Assembly: GCA_964017235.1 (NCBI GenBank)
Contig: OZ024936.1
Location: forward strand, 56,347,028-56,411,027
Reading direction: 5' to 3'
DNA length: 64,000 nucleotides
DNA from: Sabellastarte sp. h YS-2021
Taxonomy: Eukaryota > Annelida > Polychaeta > Sabellida > Sabellidae
Shown here: one piece after another, positions 1 to 10,100 of the stretch
Layout: the number at the start of each line of letters is the position of its first letter
Numbering within the stretch: the first letter of the stretch is position 1
Position numbers and translations under genes: made by a program
Notes under the pieces: model-generated
The model's database searches: none
What the model was told of the DNA's origin: nothing
The model's input: only the letters and a program-made list of their open reading frames with translations

Positions 1-463
1 GCTTGGTCGCCCAAGGGCTTATTTGGGTATTTTCTGTTGCTCCATAATTGTCATTATTAAGGAACAGGCCTTGATGGGTTGTGGGTAAATAGCATATATG
101 AACAATATACCTTCACTTAGGAGGTCATTTTTAGCCCTCATATCATCTAACAGCCCCATCAGTTTGAGATTGTTAGATTGAGTGCTGGTTTGGTCTTTTA
201 ACTGTTCCATAAATACCAGAATAGTTAATATTCATCACTGGGTATTGGTAGTTTGAGGATAGGCAGAATACAAGCAAACTCTGTCTTGGGGCTCTTAGAA
301 GGTCATATTTGGTCTCATTTTGTCCTCTAACAGCCCCTGTATATGATTTGATCGTAAAAGGTCAATGACACCTTTTGTTTATTGGAGACTTTCTAATATG
401 CTATCTTGCTTGCCTAGGGGCTTATTTGGGTATTTTCTTTTGCTCCATAATTGCTATTATTAA

Positions 464-475
464 CCCTTTCGCTAC
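464..475. repeat. Left terminal inverted repeat, MITE copy 1
   Basis: CCCTTTCGCTAC, directly after the TTAA at 460-463, is the exact reverse complement of 932-943. Complementarity stops at the thirteenth base. The equivalent in copy 2 is 2559-2570. Confidence 0.92.
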
Positions 476-861
476 TGAAGGATCATTATTCCAAGGGACT
501 GTAGCCATAAGACGTCATATCACGTCAGAAACGCCTATCAAGTAAAGCATTAACTCACTACCTTATACACTTCATTTGCGGTATTTTTCGGTATATTTCA
601 TTAGGAATTGATGAAAGTCGGATGGGAAAATTCGTGGGGATTCCCCAGATACTTATAACCACGAGTAAACAATATGCAGGTATATGCGATAAAGACGGCA
701 AAATCTACGGAAACCACTTAAAATAGATGAAAATGGTGAATTTTCCTTAAAATATAGTGTAATTTTCAAATAAAATACTTTAAAGTTCGATTTAAGTCTG
801 ATACACCAAAGAAAACGTATAATAATACACTGAAGGGAATGTAGAAATTAATATTATTGCC

Positions 862-925
862 GTCGACTCTTGGTCGACAGACATGGTATGTTGTAATACA
901 CATTGATGTCGACTGCTAGTCGACA
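862..925. repeat. Subterminal double palindrome in MITE copy 1
   Basis: Four GTCGAC hexamers occur in 64 bp as two hairpin-forming pairs. The first pair is 862-867 and 873-878, with a 5-base spacer. The second is a perfect 8-bp inverted repeat, TGTCGACT (907-914) and AGTCGACA (918-925), around a GCT loop. It ends 6 bp before the right terminal repeat. No such structure is seen at the left end. Subterminal repeats of piggyBac-family elements can be transposase-binding sites; that role here is inference. Confidence 0.8.
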
Positions 926-931
926 TATAAG

Positions 932-943
932 GTAGCGAAAGGG
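932..943. repeat. Right terminal inverted repeat, MITE copy 1
   Basis: GTAGCGAAAGGG, followed by the TTAA target duplication at 944-947, pairs with 464-475. The equivalent in copy 2 is 3027-3038. Confidence 0.92.
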
Positions 944-2558
944 TTAATCAACAGCCTTGGTGGGTTGTGGGTAAATAGCTTATTTGAACAATATACCTGC
1001 ACTTAGGAGGTCATTTTTATGCACTTATAGCATCTAAAAGCCCCATAAGTTTGAGATTGTTACATTTAGTGCTGTTTTTTTTCTTTTAACTGTTCCATAA
1101 ATACCAGAAGTTTATATTCATCACTGGGTATTGACAGTCTGAGGTCAGGCAGAATACAAGCAAACTCTGTCTTGGGGCTCTTAGAAGGTCATATTTGGTC
1201 TCATTTTGTCCTCTAACAGCCCCTGTATATGACTTGATCATAAAAAATCAATGACAAATTTTGTTTTTTTGTGACTTTCTAATATGTTAGCTTTGGTCGC
1301 CCAAGGGCTTATTTGGGTATTTTCTGTTGCTCCATAATTGTCATTATTAAGGAACAGGCCTTGATGGGTTGTGGGTAAATAGCATATATGAACAATATAC
1401 CTTCACTTAGGAGGTCATTTTTAGCCCTCATATCATCTAACAGCCCCATCAGTTTGAGATTGTTAGATTGAGTGCTGGTTTGGTCTTTTAACTGTTCCAT
1501 AAATACCAGAATAGTTAATATTCATCACTGGGTATTGGTAGTTTGAGGATAGGCAGAATACAAGCAAACTCTGTCTTGGGGCTCTTAGAAGGTCATATTT
1601 GGTCTCATTTTGTCCTCTAACAGCCCCTGTATATGATTTGATCGTAAAAGGTCAATGACACCTTTTGTTTATTGGAGACTTTCTAATATGCTATCTTGCT
1701 TGCCTAGGGGCTTATTTGGGTATTTTCTTTTGCTCCATAATTGCTATTATTAATCAACAGCCTTGGTGGGTTGTGGGTAAATAGCTTATTTGAACAATAT
1801 ACCTGCACTTAGGAGGTCATTTTTATGCACTTATAGCATCTAAAAGCCCCATAAGTTTGAGATTGCTACATTTAGTGCTGTTTTTTTTCTTTTAACTGTT
1901 CCATAAATACCAGACGTTTATATTCATCACTGGGTATTGACAGTCTGAGGTCAGGCAGAATACAAGCAAACTCTGTCTTGGGGCTCTTAGAAGGTCATAT
2001 TTGGTCTCATTTTGTCCTCTAACAGCCCCTGTATATGACTTGATCATAAAAAATCAATGACAAATTTTGTTTTTTTGTGACTTTCTAATATGTTAGCTTG
2101 GTCGCCCAAGGGCTTATTTGGGTATTTTCTGTTGCTCCATAATTGTCATTATTAAGGAACAGGCCTTGATGGGTTGTGGGTAAATAGCATATATGAACAA
2201 TATACCTTCACTTAGGAGGTCATTTTTAGCCCTCATATCATCTAACAGCCCCATCAGTTTGAGATTGTTAGATTGAGTGCTGGTTTGGTCTTTTAACTGT
2301 TCCATAAATACCAGAATAGTTAATATTCATCACTGGGTATTGGTAGTTTGAGGATAGGCAGAATACAAGCAAACTCTGTCTTGGGGCTCTTAGAAGGTCA
2401 TATTTGGTCTCATTTTGTCCTCTAACAGCCCCTGTATATGATTTGATCGTAAAAGGTCAATGACACCTTTTGTTTATTGGAGACTTTCTAATATGCTATC
2501 TTGCTTGCCTAGGGGCTTATTTGGGTATTTTCTTTTGCTCCATAATTGCTATTATTAA

Positions 2559-3038
2559 CCCTTTCGCTACTGAAGGATCATTATTCCAAGGGACTGTAGC
2601 CATAAGACGTCATATCACGTCAGAAACGCCTATCAAGTAAAGCATTAACTCACTACCTTATACACTTCATTTGCGGTATTTTTCGGTATATTTCATTAGG
2701 AATTGATGAAAGTCGGATGGGAAAATTCGTGGGGATTCCCCAGATACTTATAACCACGAGTAAACAATATGCAGGTATATGCGATAAAGACGGCAAAATC
2801 TACGGAAACCACTTAAAATAGATGAAAATGATGAATTTTCCTTAAAATATAGTGTAATTTTCAAATAAAATACTTTAAAGTTCGATTTAAGTCTGATACA
2901 CCAAAGAAAACGTATAATAATACACTGAAGGGAATGTAGAAATTAATATTATTGCCGTCGACTCTTGGTCGACAGACATGGTATGTTTTAATACACATTG
3001 ATGTCGACTGCTAGTCGACATATAAGGTAGCGAAAGGG
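2559..3038. mobile_element. piggyBac-type MITE, copy 2 (480 bp)
   Basis: This copy is the same length and orientation as copy 1 and sits at the same TTAA of the B monomer, exactly 2,095 bp downstream. TTAA flanks it at 2555-2558 and 3039-3042. Terminal inverted repeats are 2559-2570 and 3027-3038. By eye it differs from copy 1 at two bases: A instead of G at 2831 and T instead of G at 2988. The shared site, shared orientation and near-identity indicate that it was copied together with the surrounding satellite and did not insert independently. Confidence 0.9.
2957..3020. repeat. Subterminal double palindrome in MITE copy 2
   Basis: All four GTCGAC hexamers and the 8-bp hairpin (3002-3009 with 3013-3020) are intact, at the same spacing as in copy 1. 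One of the two base differences between the copies (2988) falls between the two hairpins. Confidence 0.8.
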
Positions 3039-4190
3039 TTAATCAACAGCCTTGGTGGGTTGTGGGTAAATAGCTTATTTGAACAATATACCTGCACTTA
3101 GGAGGTCATTTTTATGCACTTATAGCATCTAAAAGCCCCATAAGTTTGAGATTGTTACATTTAGTGCTGTTTTTTTTCTTTTAACTGTTCCATAAATACC
3201 AGAAGTTTATATTCATCACTGGGTATTGACAGTCTGAGGTCAGGCAGAATACAAGCAAACTCTGTCTTGGGGCTCTTAGAAGGTCATATTTGGTCTCATT
3301 TTGTCCTCTAACAGCCCCTGTATATGACTTGATCATAAAAAATCAATGACAAATTTTGTTTTTTTGTGACTTTCTAATATGTTAGCTTGGTCGCCCAAGG
3401 GCTTATTTGGGTATTTTCTGTTGCTCCATAATTGTCATTATTAAGGAACAGGCCTTGATGGGTTGTGGGTAAATGGCATATATGAACAATATACCTTCAC
3501 TTAGGAGGTCATTTTTAGCCCTCATATCATCTAACAGCCCCCATAAGTTTGAGATTGTTAGATTGAGTGCTGGTTTGGTCTTTTAACTGTTCCATAAATA
3601 CCAGAATAGTTAATATTCATCACTGGGTATTGGTAGTTTGAGGATAGGCAGAATACAAGCAAACTCTGTCTTGGGGCTCTTAGAAGGTCATATTTGGTCT
3701 CATTTTGTCCTCTAACAGCCCCTGTATATGATTTGATCGTAAAAGGTCAATGACACCTTTTGTTTATTGGAGACTTTCTAATATGCTATCTTGCTTGCCT
3801 AGGGGCTTATTTGGGTATTTTCTTTTGCTCCATAATTGCTATTATTAATCAACAGCCTTGGTGGGTTGTGGGTAAATAGCTTATTTGAACAATATACCTG
3901 CACTTAGGAGGTCATTTTTATGCACTTATAGCATCTAAAAGCCCCATCAGTTTGAGATTGTTACATTTAGTGCTGTTTTTTTTCTTTTAACTGTTCCATA
4001 AATACCAGAAGTTTATATTCATCACTGGGTATTGACAGTCTGAGGTCAGGCAGAATACAAGCAAACTCTGTCTTGGGGCTCTTAGAAGGTCATATTTGGT
4101 CTCATTTTGTCCTCTAACAGCCCCTGTATATGACTTGATCATAAAAAATCAATGACAAATTTTGTTTTTTTGTGACTTTCTAATATGTTA

Positions 4191-7100
4191 GCTTGGTCGC
4201 CCAAGGGCTTATTTGGGTATTTTCTGTTGCTCCATAATTGTCATTATTAAGGAACAGGCCTTGATGGGTTGTGGGTAAATAGCATATATGAACAATATAC
4301 CTTCACTTAGGAAGTCATTTTTAGCCCTCATATCATCTAACAGCCCCATCAGTTTGAGATTGTTAGATTGAGTGCTGGTTTGGTCTTTTAACTGTTCCAT
4401 AAATACCAGAATAGTTAATATTCATCACTGGGTATTGGTAGTTTGAGGATAGGCAGAATACAAGCAAACTCTGTCTTGGGGCTCTTAGAAGGTCATATTT
4501 GGTCTCATTTTGTCCTCTAACAGCCCCTGTATATGATTTGATAGTAAAAGGTCAATGACACCTTTTGTTTATTGGAGACTTTCTAATATGCTATCTTGCT
4601 TGCCTAGGGGCTTATTTGGGTATTTTCTTTTGCTCCATAATTGCTATTAGTAATCAACAGCCTTGGTGGGTTGTGGGTAAATAGCTTATTTGAACAATAT
4701 ACCTGCACTTAGGAGGTCATTTTTATGCACTTATAGCATCTAAAAGGCCCATAAGTTTGAGATTGTTACATTTAGTGCTGTTTTTTTTCTTTTAACTGTT
4801 CCATAAATACCAGAAGTTTATATTCATCACTGGGTATTGACAGTCTGAGGTCAGGCAGAATACAAGCAAACTCTGTCTTGGGGCTCTTAGAAGGTCATAT
4901 TTGGTCTCATTTTGTCCTCTAAAAGCCCCTGTATATGCCTTAATCATAAAAATCAATGATAGCTTTTGTTTTTTTGTGACTTTCTAATATGTTAGCTTCT
5001 TCGCACAAGGGCTTATTTGGGTATTTTCTGTTGCTCCATAATTGTCATTATTAAGGAACAGGCCTTGATGGGTTGTGGGTAAATAGCATATATGAACAAT
5101 ATACCTTCACTTAGGAAGTCATTTTTAGCCCTCATATCATCTAACAGCCCCATCAGTTTGAGATTGTTAGATTGAGTGCTGGTTTGGTCTTTTAACTGTT
5201 CCATAAATACCAGAATAGTTAATATTCATCACTGGGTATTGGTAGTTTGAGGATAGGCAGAATACAAGCAAACTCTGTCTTGGGGCTCTTAGAAGGTCAT
5301 ATTTGGTCTCATTTTGTCCTCTAACAGCCCCTGTATATGATTTGATAGTAAAAGGTCAATGACACCTTTTGTTTATTGGAGACTTTCTAATATGCTATCT
5401 TGCTTGCCTAGGGGCTTATTTGGGTATTTTCTTTTGCTCCATAATTGCTATTAGTAATCAACAGCCTTGGTGGGTTGTGGGTAAATAGCTTATTTGAACA
5501 ATATACCTGCACTTAGGAGGTCATTTTTATGCACTTATAGCATCTAAAAGGCCCATAAGTTTGAGATTGTTACATTTAGTGCTGTTTTTTTTCTTTTAAC
5601 TGTTCCATAAATACCAGAAGTTTATATTCATCACTGGGTATTGACAGTCTGAGGTCAGGCAGAATACAAGCAAACTCTGTCTTGGGGCTCTTAGAAGGTC
5701 ATATTTGGTCTCATTTTGTCCTCTAAAAGCCCCTGTATATGCCTTAATCATAAAAATCAATGATAGCTTTTGTTTTTTTGTGACTTTCTAATATGTTAGC
5801 TTCTTCGCACAAGGGCTTATTTGGGTATTTTCTGTTGCTCCATAATTGTCATTATTAAGGAACAGGCCTTGATGGGTTGTGGGTAAATGGCATATATGAA
5901 CAATATACCTTCACTTAGGAGGTCATTTTTAGCCCTCATATCATCTAACAGCCCCATCAGTTTGAGATTGTTAGATTGAGTGCTGGTTTGGTCTTTTAAC
6001 TGTTCCATAAATACCAGAATAGTTAATATTCATCACTGGGTATTGGTAGTTTGAGGATAGGCAGAATACAAGCAAACTCTGTCTTGGGGCTCTTAGAAGG
6101 TCATATTTGGTCTCATTTTGTCCTCTAACAGCCCCTGTATATGATTTGATCGTAAAAGGTCAATGACACCTTTTGTTTATTGGAGACTTTCTAATATGCT
6201 ATCTTGCTTGCCTAGGGGCTTATTTGGGTATTTTCTTTTGCTCCATAATTGCTATTATTAATCAACAGCCTTGGTGGGTTGTGGGTAAATAGCTTATTTG
6301 AACAATATACCTGCACTTAGGAGGTCATTTTTATGCACTTATAGCATCTAAAAGGCCCATAAGTTTGAGATTGTTACATTTAGTGCTGTTTTTTTTCTTT
6401 TAACTGTTCCATAAATACCAGAAGTTTATATTCATCACTGGGTATTGACAGTCTGAGGTCAGGCAGAATACAAGCAAACTCTGTCTTGGGGCTCTTAGAA
6501 GGTCATATTTGGTCTCATTTTGTCCTCTAAAAGCCCCTGTATATGCCTTAATCATAAAAATCAATGATAGCTTTTGTTTTTTTGTGACTTTCTAATATGT
6601 TAGCTTCTTCGCACAAGGGCTTATTTGGGTATTTTCTGTTGCTCCATAATTGTCATTATTAAGGAACAGGCCTTGATGGGTTGTGGGTAAATAGCATATA
6701 TGAACAATATACCTTCACTTAGGAAGTCATTTTTAGCCCTCATATCATCTAACAGCCCCATCAGTTTGAGATTGTTAGATTGAGTGCTGGTTTGGTCTTT
6801 TAACTGTTCCATAAATACCAGAATAGTTAATATTCATCACTGGGTATTGGTAGTTTGAGGATAGGCAGAATACAAGCAAACTCTGTCTTGGGGCTCTTAG
6901 AAGGTCATATTTGGTCTCATTTTGTCCTCTAACAGCCCCTGTATATGATTTGATAGTAAAAGGTCAATGACACCTTTTGTTTATTGGAGACTTTCTAATA
7001 TGCTATCTTGCTTGCCTAGGGGCTTATTTGGGTATTTTCTTTTGCTCCATAATTGCTATTAGTAATCAACAGCCTTGGTGGGTTGTGGGTAAATAGCTTA

Positions 7101-10100
7101 TTTGAACAATATACCTGCACTTAGGAGGTCATTTTTATGCACTTATAGCATCTAAAAGGCCCATAAGTTTGAGATTGTTACATTTAGTGCTGTTTTTTTT
7201 CTTTTAACTGTTCCATAAATACCAGAAGTTTATATTCATCACTGGGTATTGACAGTCTGAGGTCAGGCAGAATACAAGCAAACTCTGTCTTGGGGCTCTT
7301 AGAAGGTCATATTTGGTCTCATTTTGTCCTCTAAAAGCCCCTGTATATGCCTTAATCATAAAAATCAATGATAGCTTTTGTTTTTTTGTGACTTTCTAAT
7401 ATGTTAGCTTCTTCGCACAAGGGCTTATTTGGGTATTTTCTGTTGCTCCATAATTGTCATTATTAAGGAACAGGCCTTGATGGGTTGTGGGTAAATGGCA
7501 TATATGAACAATATACCTTCACTTAGGAGGTCATTTTTAGCCCTCATATCATCTAACAGCCCCATCAGTTTGAGATTGTTAGATTGAGTGCTGGTTTGGT
7601 CTTTTAACTGTTCCATAAATACCAGAATAGTTAATATTCATCACTGGGTATTGGTAGTTTGAGGATAGGCAGAATACAAGCAAACTCTGTCTTGGGGCTC
7701 TTAGAAGGTCATATTTGGTCTCATTTTGTCCTCTAACAGCCCCTGTATATGATTTGATCGTAAAAGGTCAATGACACCTTTTGTTTATTGGAGACTTTCT
7801 AATATGCTATCTTGCTTGCCTAGGGGCTTATTTGGGTATTTTCTTTTGCTCCATAATTGCTATTATTAATCAACAGCCTTGGTGGGTTGTGGGTAAATAG
7901 CTTATTTGAACAATATACCTGCACTTAGGAGGTCATTTTTATGCACTTATAGCATCTAAAAGGCCCATAAGTTTGAGATTGTTACATTTAGTGCTGTTTT
8001 TTTTCTTTTAACTGTTCCATAAATACCAGAAGTTTATATTCATCACTGGGTATTGACAGTCTGAGGTCAGGCAGAATACAAGCAAACTCTGTCTTGGGGC
8101 TCTTAGAAGGTCATATTTGGTCTCATTTTGTCCTCTAAAAGCCCCTGTATATGCCTTAATCATAAAAATCAATGATAGCTTTTGTTTTTTTGTGACTTTC
8201 TAATATGTTAGCTTCTTCGCACAAGGGCTTATTTGGGTATTTTCTGTTGCTCCATAATTGTCATTATTAAGGAACAGGCCTTGATGGGTTGTGGGTAAAT
8301 AGCATATATGAACAATATACCTTCACTTAGGAAGTCATTTTTAGCCCTCATATCATCTAACAGCCCCATCAGTTTGAGATTGTTAGATTGAGTGCTGGTT
8401 TGGTCTTTTAACTGTTCCATAAATACCAGAATAGTTAATATTCATCACTGGGTATTGGTAGTTTGAGGATAGGCAGAATACAAGCAAACTCTGTCTTGGG
8501 GCTCTTAGAAGGTCATATTTGGTCTCATTTTGTCCTCTAACAGCCCCTGTATATGATTTGATAGTAAAAGGTCAATGACACCTTTTGTTTATTGGAGACT
8601 TTCTAATATGCTATCTTGCTTGCCTAGGGGCTTATTTGGGTATTTTCTTTTGCTCCATAATTGCTATTAGTAATCAACAGCCTTGGTGGGTTGTGGGTAA
8701 ATAGCTTATTTGAACAATATACCTGCACTTAGGAGGTCATTTTTATGCACTTATAGCATCTAAAAGGCCCATAAGTTTGAGATTGTTACATTTAGTGCTG
8801 TTTTTTTTCTTTTAACTGTTCCATAAATACCAGAAGTTTATATTCATCACTGGGTATTGACAGTCTGAGGTCAGGCAGAATACAAGCAAACTCTGTCTTG
8901 GGGCTCTTAGAAGGTCATATTTGGTCTCATTTTGTCCTCTAAAAGCCCCTGTATATGCCTTAATCATAAAAATCAATGATAGCTTTTGTTTTTTTGTGAC
9001 TTTCTAATATGTTAGCTTCTTCGCACAAGGGCTTATTTGGGTATTTTCTGTTGCTCCATAATTGTCATTATTAAGGAACAGGCCTTGATGGGTTGTGGGT
9101 AAATGGCATATATGAACAATATACCTTCACTTAGGAGGTCATTTTTAGCCCTCATATCATCTAACAGCCCCATCAGTTTGAGATTGTTAGATTGAGTGCT
9201 GGTTTGGTCTTTTAACTGTTCCATAAATACCAGAATAGTTAATATTCATCACTGGGTATTGGTAGTTTGAGGATAGGCAGAATACAAGCAAACTCTGTCT
9301 TGGGGCTCTTAGAAGGTCATATTTGGTCTCATTTTGTCCTCTAACAGCCCCTGTATATGATTTGATCGTAAAAGGTCAATGACACCTTTTGTTTATTGGA
9401 GACTTTCTAATATGCTATCTTGCTTGCCTAGGGGCTTATTTGGGTATTTTCTTTTGCTCCATAATTGCTATTATTAATCAACAGCCTTGGTGGGTTGTGG
9501 GTAAATAGCTTATTTGAACAATATACCTGCACTTAGGAGGTCATTTTTATGCACTTATAGCATCTAAAAGCCCCATAAGTTTGAGATTGTTACATTTAGT
9601 GCTGTTTTTTTTCTTTTAACTGTTCCATAAATACCAGAAGTTTATATTCATCACTGGGTATTGACAGTCTGAGGTCAGGCAGAATACAAGCAAACTCTGT
9701 CTTGGGGCTCTTAGAAGGTCATATTTGGTCTCATTTTGTCCTCTAAAAGCCCCTGTATATGCCTTAATCATAAAAATCAATGATAGCTTTTGTTTTTTTG
9801 TGACTTTCTAATATGTTAGCTTCTTCGCACAAGGGCTTATTTGGGTATTTTCTGTTGCTCCATAATTGTCATTATTAAGGAACAGGCCTTGATGGGTTGT
9901 GGGTAAATAGCATATATGAACAATATACCTTCACTTAGGAAGTCATTTTTAGCCCTCATATCATCTAACAGCCCCATCAGTTTGAGATTGTTAGATTGAG
10001 TGCTGGTTTGGTCTTTTAACTGTTCCATAAATACCAGAATAGTTAATATTCATCACTGGGTATTGGTAGTTTGAGGATAGGCAGAATACAAGCAAACTCT

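Larger units (their letters stand above)
464..943. mobile_element. piggyBac-type MITE, copy 1 (non-autonomous, 480 bp)
   Basis: This 480-bp insertion interrupts a B monomer. It starts CCCTTTCGCTAC (464-475) and ends GTAGCGAAAGGG (932-943), a perfect 12-bp terminal inverted repeat. It is flanked by TTAA at 460-463 and 944-947. The empty site, ATTATTAATCAACAG, is present in most other B monomers (for example TTAA at 1750-1753), so the insertion boundary is exact. TTAA target duplication with CCC..GGG termini is the hallmark of the piggyBac superfamily. No transposase reading frame is visible, so it would depend on an autonomous relative elsewhere. Internal features are two GTCGAC hairpins near the right end and two ACGTCA motifs at 512-517 and 522-527. 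It differs from copy 2 at two positions, 736 and 893. Confidence 0.9.
1..4190. repeat. Sub-array 1: four dimers, two carrying a MITE
   Basis: Dimers begin at about 1, 1290, 2096 and 3385. The first and third are 1,289 bp because each holds a 480-bp element plus a duplicated TTAA (484 bp added to 805). The second and fourth have an empty homologous site. The second dimer has an extra T at its start (GCTTTGGTCG). The A monomer of the fourth has an additional base in its C-run, which shifts the 63-codon reading frame seen in other A copies. Confidence 0.9.

Noticed and set aside
111-135. TTAGGAGGTCAT-like motif as a Shine-Dalgarno sequence with downstream start codon
   Set aside because: It resembles AGGAGG but recurs in A and B monomers alike with no open frame after it, and the context is eukaryotic satellite DNA.
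19-210. 63-codon minus-strand reading frame (repeated in most A monomers) as a gene
   Set aside because: It lies wholly inside the satellite, has frameshifted and nonsense copies, shows no recognisable domain, and varies as freely at replacement as at silent positions.
464-943. The two insertions as independent transposition events
   Set aside because: They have the same target base in the B monomer, the same orientation, the same 480-bp length and only two differences; duplication with the satellite explains them better.
3170-3185. T-run after TGCTG in B monomers as a terminator or polyadenylation-type signal
   Set aside because: No stem precedes it and no transcript is supported; the run varies in length by slippage (about 7-9 T), as expected for neutral repeat DNA.
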